Shown: positions 43,045 to 52,628 of the stretch, in pieces
Layout of the letters: the number at the start of each line of letters is the position of its first letter
Position numbering within the stretch: the first letter of the stretch is position 1
From: Chryseobacterium aureum
GTDB lineage: Bacteria; Bacteroidota; Bacteroidia; Flavobacteriales; Weeksellaceae
DNA: 64,000 nucleotides
Assembly (NCBI RefSeq): GCF_003971235.1
Contig: NZ_CP034661.1
Coordinates: 2,418,001 to 2,482,000, forward strand
Direction: 5' to 3'
Made by a program: the position numbers and the translations under genes
Notes under the pieces: model-generated
What the model was told of the DNA's origin: nothing
The model's database searches: none
What the model saw: the letters and a program-made list of their open reading frames with translations, nothing else

Positions 43045-43932
43045 ATGAAAACGAGAACCCCCATTTCAATATATATCGCGACAACGATAGGTTTAACGAT
43101 CATGGCCTTTGAAATGTTTGCCAGTGATTCAGGATATTTTTCTTCCCCCTTTTTCTGGGTACTGATATTAATCGCTACGATCCTGCTGCTGATCATGAAC
43201 TCTATTGGAGATCTGGTAGAAAATCAAAGCTTCAGCAAATTATCCGAGGAAGAGAAAAAAAAATACCTGGAAGAGAAAAAAGTTCCGTATTATCAGAAAT
43301 TATGGAATTCTGCCTTCAAAAAACAAACCGCTACGGAAGAAAAAGATATTCTCATTGACCATGGTTTTGACGGCATTACGGAACTTGACAACTCTCTTCC
43401 GAAATGGTGGATTGGCCTGTTCTGGTTCGGATGCATCTTCTGTGCCGTGTATCTGTTTGCCTTTTCTTTTACAGATTACGCCCATCCTGATGCAGAATAC
43501 ACCAAAGAAACCAAAACAATGTTAGCATCCATCCAAGAATATGAAAAAACAGCTCCTCAGGTCACTCTGGAATCGGCAAAATACAGCGCTGATAATATCG
43601 CAGAAGGACAGGAACTCTTCAAAACAAATTGTGTTACCTGCCACGGAGATGGAGGAAAAGGAGGCATAGGCCCGAACCTTACCGACACCCATTGGATCAA
43701 TAGTAAAGAAAAAAGCTTATTCAAAAATGTTTTCTGGATGCTTGAAAACGGCTCCCCAAATAATCCCACGATGAGACCTTTCATCAAGGAAGGAACCATT
43801 ACCGGAAGAGATGCTGAAAAGATTGCCGCTTACATTTATCACATCAACCAGGAAACCGCTCCTATCACTCCGGCCCAAGGCGGCGCTGCTCCGCAGGGAG
43901 AAGAAGTGAAATGGGAAAACGGAAACGACTAA
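43045..43932 (+). CDS. ccoP: cbb3-type cytochrome c oxidase subunit III (CcoP)
   Basis: A membrane-anchored c-type cytochrome that feeds electrons to CcoNO, 295 aa. Hydrophobic helices lie at about 8-28 and 34-52 and at about 120-142 (KWWIGLFWFGCIFCAVYLFAFSF). A charged cytosolic loop (SEEEKKKYLEEKKVPYYQKLW) lies between them. One periplasmic haem c domain follows, with CVTCH at 196-200 and axial Met in NPTMRPF. Proteobacterial CcoP has two haems; a single haem is usual for the flavobacterial type. No ccoQ, ccoG, ccoH or ccoS gene is found on either side. Confidence 0.95.
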   Translation: MKTRTPISIYIATTIGLTIMAFEMFASDSGYFSSPFFWVLILIATILLLIMNSIGDLVENQSFSKLSEEEKKKYLEEKKVPYYQKLWNSAFKKQTATEEKDILIDHGFDGITELDNSLPKWWIGLFWFGCIFCAVYLFAFSFTDYAHPDAEYTKETKTMLASIQEYEKTAPQVTLESAKYSADNIAEGQELFKTNCVTCHGDGGKGGIGPNLTDTHWINSKEKSLFKNVFWMLENGSPNNPTMRPFIKEGTITGRDAEKIAAYIYHINQETAPITPAQGGAAPQGEEVKWENGND

Positions 43933-44030
43933 ATTATTATCTATCATATAAACCATGCCACGCCCCCACCACAACTACTAACATTTGAATTTCATTTTTG
44001 CTAACTACCTTTTCAACATTAAAAAATGAT

Positions 44031-44048
44031 AAAACGGGGGCGTTTTTT
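44031..44048 (+). terminator. possible terminator after ccoP
   Basis: Short stem AAAACG / CGTTTT with a GGGG loop and six T's. The CCCCC at 43963-43967 could pair with it instead. It is 98 nt beyond the ccoP stop. Confidence 0.45.
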
Positions 44049-44192
44049 ACAAATATCAATCCTTGCTTTGGCTGTTTTACTCAACTATTCACTTGACAAC
44101 TACAAACTAGAAATTCCATAAAAAGACAGCCAAGGCAGGATTTTTGCATTCGCAAAGGGTACCACAACAAAGACCAAGTAAAATAGTATTAT

Positions 44193-44200
44193 TATCTTTG
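44193..44200 (+). promoter_or_regulatory. TATCTTTG -7 box for the tamB-tamL-yihY operon
   Basis: Exact TAnnTTTG located inside the longest in-frame extension of tamB. It implies that translation starts further down, at the TTG of 44219. Confidence 0.5.
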
Positions 44201-44218
44201 TTAGAAACCACCTCGCAT

Positions 44219-47200
44219 TTGAAACTGAAAATCAACATCACAAAACTCTTAAGGCGTATTGCAATAACCTTTATTTCGATATTGGTTCTTCTTACCCTGT
44301 TGATCCTAAGCTTAAGGCTTCCTGCCGTTCAGAACTTTATTAAAGACAAACTCATTGTTTATCTGGAGAAGAAAATTAAAACTCCTGTAAGCCTTGAAAG
44401 AGTCTACATAGGATTTCCCAACAGTCTTGTCATGGAAAACCTCTACCTGAAAGGACAGGATGTAGATACCCTTCTGGCTGTCAGAAAGCTGGATGTAGGG
44501 CTGCATATGCTGAAACTCCTCAATTCTACGGCAGATATTACTTCTGTCAACATGGAGGGTGCACGTGCCAACGTGGTACGAAAACCGGACGGCAAATTCA
44601 ATTTTGATTATATCATGGATGCTTTTGCTTCCAGTGATAAAGAAGAAAGCCCTTCCAAACCTTTCATTATTTCTCTGGATAAAATCAATCTGAAAGATGT
44701 TGGAGTAACCTTCAATGACCAGCAGTCGAAGAACGATATTCAATTCTACTTTACATCTTTCGACACCAGAGTAAAAACTTTTGATCTCAACAAAAACAAT
44801 TATGCCGTTAATGACATTAATCTTGACGGATTAAAATTAAAGCTAAAACAAGGTCTTGTAGAGGAAGTAGCGAACAAAGTTGAGAAAAAAGTAGATTCTC
44901 TCAATGAAAAAGAACCGATGAACATCGGATTAAGGGGAATCAAGCTTACTCATTTTGATATTGATTATGGTGATGAAAATACCAAAACTTTTGCAAAAGT
45001 TATCTTCAAGGAACTGAGCACCAAGGTGAATAAACTTGATCTTGAAAATAATGCTTACCATATTTCAAATGTATTCCTTTCAGGAGCGAATATTGATGCC
45101 AATCTTTACCTGCCTGCTCAGAATGCCAATCCAAAAGCAACAAAAGAACCGGAGGTTTCTAAAGCGTCCGATCAGGATAAAGCTATGAAACTCCTCCTGG
45201 GAAAATTGGTTCTTAATGATGTAAAAGTCAATTATAACAATACCGCCATTGCTCCAACCCGGCAGGGAATGGACTTCAACCACCTTAATTTTTCAAAGAT
45301 GAATGTGGAGGTAAGAAGTTTCAAAATGGAAAACAATACTTTCGCCGGAACAGTAAATTCAGCAGAAATTAAAGAAGGCAGAGGACTGGATATCCAGAAA
45401 TTCAATACTGATTTTGTGTACGCAGAAAAAGAAGCGTATCTGAAAGACCTTTACCTTCAAACCCCAAAAACAATATTGCGTGATGAGGTTATTTTAAATT
45501 ATAATTCTATTGATCAGCTTAGCTCAAACTTAGGTGCTGTAAAAATTTCAGCCAACATCAAAAATTCAAAAATAGGATTCTCAGACATTCTGAATCTGGT
45601 TCCGACCTTAAAGAATACGGTTCCATTCAACAAATATCCGAACGCTATTCTTAATGTGAATGCTAATGTGAAAGGAAGCGTGAACGATCTTTTAATTCAG
45701 GATCTGAAAGTTTCGGGACTGGATGAGCTGAGAGTAATGGCTTCCGGAAAAATCAAAAATGCCATGAATCCGGATCAGCTGTATTATGATCTGAGAATTG
45801 GGGAGTTTTCTTCCAGTGCCAAAACGATATTCAATCTTGTCCCTAAAAATACAATTCCTTCTAATATTTCGCTTCCTTCTCATTTCAGTATCAAAGGAAA
45901 TGCAAAAGGAACGACCAAAGTGGTGAATACAGATCTTAACCTATACTCCACTTTGGGGAATGCAGCCATCATCGCTCAGGTAGACATGCGAAGAAAAAAT
46001 CATGAACTGTATGATGTAAAAGCTAATCTTCAGGGAATACAGGTTGGAAAAATTATTCAGAATAAAGATATTGGTCCCATCACCGCACAAATTGCAGCAA
46101 AAGGGGAAAGTTTTGATTTTAAAAATGCCAATGCAGACCTGAAAGGCCATGTTGCTTCCGCTGTTTATAAAGGATACCGTTATCAAAACATGAACCTTAC
46201 CGGAAAGATCCGAAAAGGAGCTTATCATATCGTTTTAGATTCAAAGGATCCGAACGCCAGTTTACTGCTGACCGCTTCCGGAGTGTATGATGAAAAAAAT
46301 CCTACGGTAAAAGTGAATGGTGAAGTTATCAAACTGGATGTTAACAAACTTGGTTTCTATGAAAAACCAATGATTATTGCAGGAAAAATTGATGGCGATT
46401 TTACCAGCCAGGATCCGAATAATCTGAATGGCTATCTCAACCTTAAGGATTTCGCGTTCTCGGATACTAAAGAGGTTTATCCGGTACAGGAAGTGAATCT
46501 GAAAGCATCCTCCACAACAGATTCTACGCAGATTATTTTCAATTCACAAATCGCAGATGTAGAGCTGAAAGGTAAATATAAGCTTACCCAGATTTTCGGT
46601 GCTTTGACCAAAACCGTTAATCAGTATTATCAGTTCCAGAAACCGGATAACAAACAGAAAATTGATCCGGGACAGCATTTTACCTTTACCGCTAAAATCA
46701 AAAATGATGATCTGATCAGAAAGTTTGTTCCGGAACTGAAAGATTTTGAGACGATCAATCTGGTGGGAAATTATGATGCAGATTCTCAGAAAATTGAGAT
46801 TGACGGACAGATCCCACGGCTATTATACGGTGAAAATACTATTGAAAAAGGAGCTTTAAAAGTCACCAATGAAAATCAGGCATTGCAGTACAGCCTGAAT
46901 GTTGCCGCTTTGAAGAGCTCAAGTTTTTCTTTAAACAAAATAAACATTGACGGAGATGTTGCAGACAATACCATCCGCTACAATGTCACCACAAAAGATG
47001 AAAAAGACGCTACCCGGTTCCTGATTGCAGGAAATGTAAAATCGCTGAATGACATTACCGAAATATCTCTGAACCCGAACGGTTTGAAGCTTAATTATAC
47101 GGACTGGAATGTTGCAGAAAACAATAAAATCCAGATCAGTAATAAAGGAATTCTGGCAGATAATTTTGTCTTATCCAATGGAAACAGCCAAATTGCAGTG

Positions 47201-49252
47201 CAGTCTGAAAGTAACAGTCCAAGCAGTCCTTTAAATATTTCGTTGAAAGATTTTAAAATAGAAACCATTACGGAATTGATTAAAAAAGATACCGTTCTGG
47301 CAAGAGGAACCATCAACGGAACGGCACAGCTCCGGGATGTGACGAAAAAAATGACTTTCAATTCTGATCTGAATATTTCAGACTTAATTATTTACGGAAG
47401 TCCTGTCGGAAATCTTGCGGTAAAAGTAAATAATGCTTCACCGAATATTTTAAATGCAGATATTGCCCTTTCCGGAAATAACAATGATGTGAAAATCCTG
47501 GGCGATTACAATACGTCTTCAAGTACTTTTGATCTGAATATGGCCATTAACCAGCTTCAGATGAAGAGTATTCAAGGATTCTCTATGAACGCGATTACGA
47601 ATACTGAAGGATATCTTTCCGGAAATTTAAAAATCACAGGAACTGCTGACAAACCGAATATTCTAGGAAAAGTAAAATTCAATGATGCAGGCCTGGAAAT
47701 TGCAAAAACAGGGAGTGATTTCCGACATCTGAGTGATGAAATAGATTTTACCAGCCGTGGAATTGAGTTTAACAAATTCAAAATTAAAGATAAGGACGGA
47801 AATGCCCTTGTTGTAGACGGACAGGTTCTTACCCAAACTTACAGAGATTTCGCCTTTAATCTGGATGTGAATGCGAAGGATTTCAAAGTTGTCAATTCGG
47901 AAAAATCAAATGATGCCATGATGTACGGAATTCTGGCTATTGATGCAGGGCTTCATATCCGCGGAAATCTTGACCTTCCTAAAGTAGACGGAAAACTGAA
48001 TGTAGCAGATAATACAGACTTCACGTTTGTACTTCCTCAATCTTCCCCTTCTTTACAGGAAAGAGATGGTATTGTGGAATTTGTGGATCAGGATCAGGTG
48101 GTTCTTAACAAAACTATCAAAGCAGACTCACTTAATGCACAAAGCCGTATCAAAGGGATGGATGTAAGTGTAAATATTGAAGTCAGCAAAGAAGCCAAAC
48201 TTTCTATTATTATTGATAAAGTAAATGGTGATTTTGTAAAACTTCAGGGAGATGCTGAACTGACAGGAGGAATTGACCCTTCCGGAAAAATGACATTAGT
48301 AGGCGTTTATGAAGTTGAAAAAGGAAGCTATGACCTTTCCGTAAGCCTGCTTAAACGTAAATTTGACATTCAGAAAGGAAGTACTATCACATGGACAGGT
48401 GAGCCTACAATGGCTCAAATGGATATTACCGCGGTCTACAAAACCGAAGCCGCTCCTATTGATCTTGTAGAACAGCAGGTAAGTACCGAAAATGGCGGCG
48501 CCTCCCTTATCAACCAGTTTAAACAGAGAATTCCATTCAATGCTTTGCTGAAAATGAAAGGGGAACTTCTGAAACCTCAGCTTACATTTGACATTACTAC
48601 AGAAGAAAAAAACAATTCCATATCCACGAATGTAAAAGATGTTGTAGATCAGAAACTGGCACAGCTCAGAACCCAGGAATCCGAAATGAACAAGCAGGTA
48701 TTTGCATTACTGCTTCTGAACCGTTTCATTGGAGAAAATCCATTTGAAAGCGGTGCAGGAATGTCTGCGGAAACCATGGCAAGGCAGAGTGTGAGTAAAA
48801 TTCTTTCTCAACAGCTGAATAATCTTGCTGCCGGACTGATTAAAGGAGTAGATCTTAATTTCGGTCTTGATTCTACGGAAGATTATTCCAGCGGAGAAAA
48901 AAATACCAGAACCGATCTGAATGTAGACATCAGTAAAAAACTATTGAATGACCGGTTGAAGGTAACGGTAGGAAGCAACTTCGGACTGGAAGGCCAGGCC
49001 CGTCAGAACGAAAATATGACCAATATTGCAGGTAACGTTTCGGTAGATTACAGCCTTTCCAAAGATGGAAGATATATGCTGCGTGCGTACCGTAAAGATG
49101 AATATCAGGTGGCTCTTCAGGGGCAGATCATAGAGACCGGAGTTGGGTTCATTATTACATTGGATTATGACAAATTCCGTGAGATTTTCCAGAAATCTAA
49201 AGATAAAAAGTTGAAAAAAAATAAAAACAACCAAGTGGTAGAATTTAAATAA
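44219..49252 (+). CDS. tamB: TamB-like translocation/assembly protein (DUF490)
   Basis: A very large (about 1677 aa) inner-membrane-anchored periplasm-spanning protein of the AsmA/TamB superfamily, likely moving lipids or helping insert outer-membrane proteins. With the TTG start at 44219 it begins MKLKINITKLLRRIAITFISILVLLTLLILSL, an ideal N-terminal anchor. The frame stays open upstream to 44144, but that stretch includes a promoter box. The long middle is strand-rich with repeated GxIxxx patterns (the hydrophobic groove). The C-terminal DUF490/TamB domain includes GKMTLVGVYEVEKGSYDLS, FNALLKMKGELLKPQLTFDI and LLLNRFIGENPFESG. Its TAA overlaps the tamL ATG (TAATG), so the two are coupled. 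Confidence 0.92.
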   Translation: MKLKINITKLLRRIAITFISILVLLTLLILSLRLPAVQNFIKDKLIVYLEKKIKTPVSLERVYIGFPNSLVMENLYLKGQDVDTLLAVRKLDVGLHMLKLLNSTADITSVNMEGARANVVRKPDGKFNFDYIMDAFASSDKEESPSKPFIISLDKINLKDVGVTFNDQQSKNDIQFYFTSFDTRVKTFDLNKNNYAVNDINLDGLKLKLKQGLVEEVANKVEKKVDSLNEKEPMNIGLRGIKLTHFDIDYGDENTKTFAKVIFKELSTKVNKLDLENNAYHISNVFLSGANIDANLYLPAQNANPKATKEPEVSKASDQDKAMKLLLGKLVLNDVKVNYNNTAIAPTRQGMDFNHLNFSKMNVEVRSFKMENNTFAGTVNSAEIKEGRGLDIQKFNTDFVYAEKEAYLKDLYLQTPKTILRDEVILNYNSIDQLSSNLGAVKISANIKNSKIGFSDILNLVPTLKNTVPFNKYPNAILNVNANVKGSVNDLLIQDLKVSGLDELRVMASGKIKNAMNPDQLYYDLRIGEFSSSAKTIFNLVPKNTIPSNISLPSHFSIKGNAKGTTKVVNTDLNLYSTLGNAAIIAQVDMRRKNHELYDVKANLQGIQVGKIIQNKDIGPITAQIAAKGESFDFKNANADLKGHVASAVYKGYRYQNMNLTGKIRKGAYHIVLDSKDPNASLLLTASGVYDEKNPTVKVNGEVIKLDVNKLGFYEKPMIIAGKIDGDFTSQDPNNLNGYLNLKDFAFSDTKEVYPVQEVNLKASSTTDSTQIIFNSQIADVELKGKYKLTQIFGALTKTVNQYYQFQKPDNKQKIDPGQHFTFTAKIKNDDLIRKFVPELKDFETINLVGNYDADSQKIEIDGQIPRLLYGENTIEKGALKVTNENQALQYSLNVAALKSSSFSLNKINIDGDVADNTIRYNVTTKDEKDATRFLIAGNVKSLNDITEISLNPNGLKLNYTDWNVAENNKIQISNKGILADNFVLSNGNSQIAVQSESNSPSSPLNISLKDFKIETITELIKKDTVLARGTINGTAQLRDVTKKMTFNSDLNISDLIIYGSPVGNLAVKVNNASPNILNADIALSGNNNDVKILGDYNTSSSTFDLNMAINQLQMKSIQGFSMNAITNTEGYLSGNLKITGTADKPNILGKVKFNDAGLEIAKTGSDFRHLSDEIDFTSRGIEFNKFKIKDKDGNALVVDGQVLTQTYRDFAFNLDVNAKDFKVVNSEKSNDAMMYGILAIDAGLHIRGNLDLPKVDGKLNVADNTDFTFVLPQSSPSLQERDGIVEFVDQDQVVLNKTIKADSLNAQSRIKGMDVSVNIEVSKEAKLSIIIDKVNGDFVKLQGDAELTGGIDPSGKMTLVGVYEVEKGSYDLSVSLLKRKFDIQKGSTITWTGEPTMAQMDITAVYKTEAAPIDLVEQQVSTENGGASLINQFKQRIPFNALLKMKGELLKPQLTFDITTEEKNNSISTNVKDVVDQKLAQLRTQESEMNKQVFALLLLNRFIGENPFESGAGMSAETMARQSVSKILSQQLNNLAAGLIKGVDLNFGLDSTEDYSSGEKNTRTDLNVDISKKLLNDRLKVTVGSNFGLEGQARQNENMTNIAGNVSVDYSLSKDGRYMLRAYRKDEYQVALQGQIIETGVGFIITLDYDKFREIFQKSKDKKLKKNKNNQVVEFK

Positions 49253-51579
49253 TGAGTAATAAGTTCCATACATATTGTAAATATCTGTTGGTTTCCGGAA
49301 TGGCATCCACCATAACCTCGTGCAGCAACACCAGGTTTTTGAAAGAAGGGCAAATGCTGTATACAGGAGCCCAAGTAAAGATTGAAAGCGATACGATTTC
49401 CAAAAAAGAAAAAAAGGACCTTAAGGCCGCGCTGGAAGAAAACCTCACCCCTAAACCCAATTCTACATTTTTGGGAATGCGTCCCAAGCTGTATTTTTAT
49501 AATATAGCCAAGGAACCGAAAAAGGACAAAGGTTTTAATTACTGGCTTAAATATAAAGTAGGTGAAAAACCTGTATTATTAGGAGATGTAGACCGTGAAT
49601 TCAATAAAGACATTATTGTCAATTATTCTGAAAACAAAGGATATTTCAATGCCAGAGCTTCTTATGACACAGTTTCTAAGAATAAGAAGGCACAGGTTAT
49701 TTATACAGTAAGACCTGGCGCCAGATATCTGATTGACGGGGTTAAATTTCAGAAGGACTCTACATTGGTGAATCAGGAAATTCAGGGTTTAACCCAAAGA
49801 ACGCTTCTTAAAAACGGAAAACCCTTTGATCTGGATGTCATCAAAACAGAAAGAGAAAGAATAGATAATGGCTTAAAGGAAAGAGGTTTTTATTATTTCC
49901 ATCCTGATAATATTATCGTTCAGGCAGACAGCACGGTAAGCAAAAACCATAAGGTAGAGCTTAATGTTAAGCTGAAAGACAACACCCCTGATCTGGCAAC
50001 GCAGCAATTCAGCATCAATGATGTTATTGTATTTCCTAATTACAACATTCAGGATGTAAAAGACGGAAAATACAGCATTCCGATGAATAAAGATTCTCTT
50101 TCCAAATATGCTTTTGATGATATTTACGTTATTGATCCACAGCATAAATTTAAACCAAAGATTTTTGACAGAGCTTTATACTTCAAAAAAGGAGATCTTT
50201 ATAACCGTTCCAATCATAATCTTACGCTGAACCGTTTGATCAGTTTGGGCGTTTTCAAATTTGTAAAAAATGAATTTGTGGTTTCAGATTCACTAAGCCA
50301 TAAATTCGATGCCTATTACCTATTGACTCCAAGGCAAATTCAGTCCCTTCGTCTGGAAGCTTTAGGAAGAACAAATTCCGCAAACTATGCAGGAAGTGAG
50401 CTTAACCTGAACTGGACCCACCGAAATTTCTTCAGAGGGGCAGAACAATTCAAAGCAGCAATCTTCGGAGCTTTTGATTTCCAGATGGGAGGTGCTCAGG
50501 ATGCCAATAATATTTTCCGTGCAGGAGCGAATGCGCAGCTTTCTATCCCGAGAATTGTGGCGCCGTTCCGTTTCCATTCTTCCAGTGAATTTGTTCCGAG
50601 AACGAATATCACTTTGGGATATGAGTTCCAGAACAGAACAAAATATTACACCCTAAATAACTTTACCGGATCATTCGGATATCTGTGGAAAGAAAATGCC
50701 AGAAAAGAACATGAGCTGAAGGTGATTGACATTACACTGGTTTCTCCAGCAAAGGTCACCGCTTTATATGATTCTATCTCTGCAACAAATCCTGCTATGC
50801 GAAGAATTGTAGACAGACAGTTGATTTTTGGACCTACTTATTCTTACACCTATACCAACACCATGCTTCCAAAGACCAATACCGTTTATTATAAAGGGAC
50901 TCTTGATCTTGCAGGAAATATCACAGGATTAGTAACCGGAGCAGACGTAAAAAAAGATAAGGAAAAGAAAATATTTGGGATTCCTTTCAGCCAATATGTA
51001 AAGATTGAAAACGATTTCAGGTTCTATCATAAGTTCACGGAAAAGTCTTCTCTGGCTACGAGATTTATCGGAGGAATTGCCTATCCATACGGAAACTCAG
51101 AATATATCCCTTTCTCCAAGCAGTTTTTCTCCGGAGGGAGTAACAGTATCAGGGCATTCCGTGCAAGAACATTAGGACCAGGAAGCTTTGATCCGAGAAC
51201 GCTGGAACCAGGTACTTATTTTGACCAGTCCGGAGATATCAAACTGGAACTGAATGCAGAATATCGTGCTAATCTTTATAAATTTTTAAATGCTGCGGTG
51301 TTTGTAGATGCCGGAAATATCTGGCTGCTTCATGACGACTCCAATAGGCCGGGAGCTAAGTTTTCAAAAGACTTTTTAAATGAAATTGCGGTGGGAGCCG
51401 GAGTAGGTCTGAGACTGGATTTTTCGATCCTGATTCTGAGACTGGATCTTGCAATGCCACTGAGAGTCCCTTACTATGAGAAAGGAGACAGATGGGCCTT
51501 CGATAAAATCAACTTCGGAGACTCCAGCTGGAGAAAAGATAATCTTGTTTTAAATATTGCCATCGGATATCCATTTTAA
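49252..51579 (+). CDS. tamL: TamL, lipoprotein-type BamA/TamA family outer-membrane protein
   Basis: A 775-aa Omp85-family barrel, the Bacteroidota form of TamA called TamL because of its lipid anchor. The N-terminal signal has a lipobox-like STITSC with Cys24. POTRA-type modules lie around 30-370 (RPGARYLIDGVKFQKDSTLV, RIDNGLKERGFYYFHPDNI, NHNLTLNRLISLGVFKFVKNEF). The 16-strand barrel follows (RLEALGRTNSANYAGSELNLNWTHRNFFRGAE onward) and ends in NLVLNIAIGYPF, a typical C-terminal beta-signal. The conserved SKQFFSGGSNSIRAFRARTLGPGSF block is the VRGF/Y-type motif. It acts with TamB in envelope assembly. Confidence 0.95.
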   Translation: MSNKFHTYCKYLLVSGMASTITSCSNTRFLKEGQMLYTGAQVKIESDTISKKEKKDLKAALEENLTPKPNSTFLGMRPKLYFYNIAKEPKKDKGFNYWLKYKVGEKPVLLGDVDREFNKDIIVNYSENKGYFNARASYDTVSKNKKAQVIYTVRPGARYLIDGVKFQKDSTLVNQEIQGLTQRTLLKNGKPFDLDVIKTERERIDNGLKERGFYYFHPDNIIVQADSTVSKNHKVELNVKLKDNTPDLATQQFSINDVIVFPNYNIQDVKDGKYSIPMNKDSLSKYAFDDIYVIDPQHKFKPKIFDRALYFKKGDLYNRSNHNLTLNRLISLGVFKFVKNEFVVSDSLSHKFDAYYLLTPRQIQSLRLEALGRTNSANYAGSELNLNWTHRNFFRGAEQFKAAIFGAFDFQMGGAQDANNIFRAGANAQLSIPRIVAPFRFHSSSEFVPRTNITLGYEFQNRTKYYTLNNFTGSFGYLWKENARKEHELKVIDITLVSPAKVTALYDSISATNPAMRRIVDRQLIFGPTYSYTYTNTMLPKTNTVYYKGTLDLAGNITGLVTGADVKKDKEKKIFGIPFSQYVKIENDFRFYHKFTEKSSLATRFIGGIAYPYGNSEYIPFSKQFFSGGSNSIRAFRARTLGPGSFDPRTLEPGTYFDQSGDIKLELNAEYRANLYKFLNAAVFVDAGNIWLLHDDSNRPGAKFSKDFLNEIAVGAGVGLRLDFSILILRLDLAMPLRVPYYEKGDRWAFDKINFGDSSWRKDNLVLNIAIGYPF

Positions 51580-51580
51580 T

Positions 51581-52522
51581 ATGATCAAAAATGCCAAATT
51601 TTTCTGGGAAGTTCTAAAAGATACGTTTACGGAATGGAACAATTCTTCTGCATCAAAAGATTCAGCGAGTCTTGCGTATTATGCCATCTTTTCTATCCCC
51701 GGATTATTGATCATTATTATCTGGGTACTTGGGAATTTCTTTGGCGAAGAAGCCATCCGCGGGCAGATCAGCACACAGATCAGCGGCATTATGGGACCGG
51801 ATGTAGCAAAAAGTATTGAAGGGATGCTCGCTGGTGCTTTGATTGACAAAAAGAATATTTTTATGAAAGCCGTAGGAGTAGGCTCATTGATTTTTGGTTC
51901 TACTACTCTTTTCTTTCAACTACAGCATACGTTAAATACCCTTTGGGAAGTAGAAGCTGCCCCCAAAAAAGCACTGGTCAAATTCTTATTAGACAGAGCC
52001 AATTCTTTAGGAATGATTCTTATTCTGGGATTTCTTTTAATGATCACCATGGTTTTATCATCTTTAATCAGCCTGTTTAACACCATAATTACCCAGTATT
52101 TTGGTTTTGAGACCTATATGCTGGTAGAAACTGTAAATTTTGCCGTTGGTTTTGGCCTTGTCATGCTTTTATTTGCTTTAATGTTTAAAGTACTGCCTGA
52201 TGTTTTGGTGAGCTGGAAACCGGTATGGAAAGGAGCATTTCTGACGACTGTTTTATTTACGCTCGGAAAATTTTTATTGAGTCTTTATTTCAATCAGGTA
52301 AAACCTACTTCAGCCTTTGGTGCTGCGGGAACTGTTATCCTGATTATGATGTGGATCAACTATTCCTGTATGCTGATATTTTTTGGTGCGGAATTCACTA
52401 AAGTTTATACGTACAAAAAGGGATATAAGGTAGTTCTTTCCAAACATGCCCGATGGACGCCTGCCAAACTGTACGCGGACAGTCTGAAACAGATGCACGG
52501 TGAAGCTAATGATAAAACGTAA
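51581..52522 (+). CDS. YihY/BrkB family inner-membrane protein
   Basis: A 313-aa polytopic membrane protein of the YihY/virulence factor BrkB family. Family features: KDSASLAYYAIFSIPGLLIIIIWVLGNFFGEEAI, a helix with GSTTLFFQLQHTLNTLWEVE (typical FxxLQxALNxIW), and PTSAFGAAGTVILIMMWINYSCMLIFFGAEFTKVY. Six helices are predicted. The ATG at 51581 is one base after the tamL stop, so it is the third gene of the envelope operon. YihY-type proteins are proposed to move lipids across the inner membrane; this would fit with TamB-TamL. Confidence 0.92.
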   Translation: MIKNAKFFWEVLKDTFTEWNNSSASKDSASLAYYAIFSIPGLLIIIIWVLGNFFGEEAIRGQISTQISGIMGPDVAKSIEGMLAGALIDKKNIFMKAVGVGSLIFGSTTLFFQLQHTLNTLWEVEAAPKKALVKFLLDRANSLGMILILGFLLMITMVLSSLISLFNTIITQYFGFETYMLVETVNFAVGFGLVMLLFALMFKVLPDVLVSWKPVWKGAFLTTVLFTLGKFLLSLYFNQVKPTSAFGAAGTVILIMMWINYSCMLIFFGAEFTKVYTYKKGYKVVLSKHARWTPAKLYADSLKQMHGEANDKT

Positions 52523-52593
52523 ATCCGGGTTGCAAGATTCCAGGTTTCGAGAGTCGGGCTATTCTGAGACGAAATGATTAATTGACATACAAA

Positions 52594-52623
52594 AAGAGCC
52601 TCCTGATTTTTCAGGAGGCTCTT
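52594..52623. terminator. bidirectional rho-independent terminator between yihY and argS
   Basis: 13-bp perfect stem AAGAGCCTCCTGA / TCAGGAGGCTCTT with a TTTT loop, A-run on the left and T-rich sequence on the right. It serves both converging transcripts. Confidence 0.9.
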
Positions 52624-52628
52624 CTATT

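Noticed and set aside
44026..44121. 31-aa hydrophobic frame after ccoP, considered as a CcoQ-like peptide
   Set aside because: Too short for CcoQ, overlaps the likely ccoP terminator, and has no family pattern.
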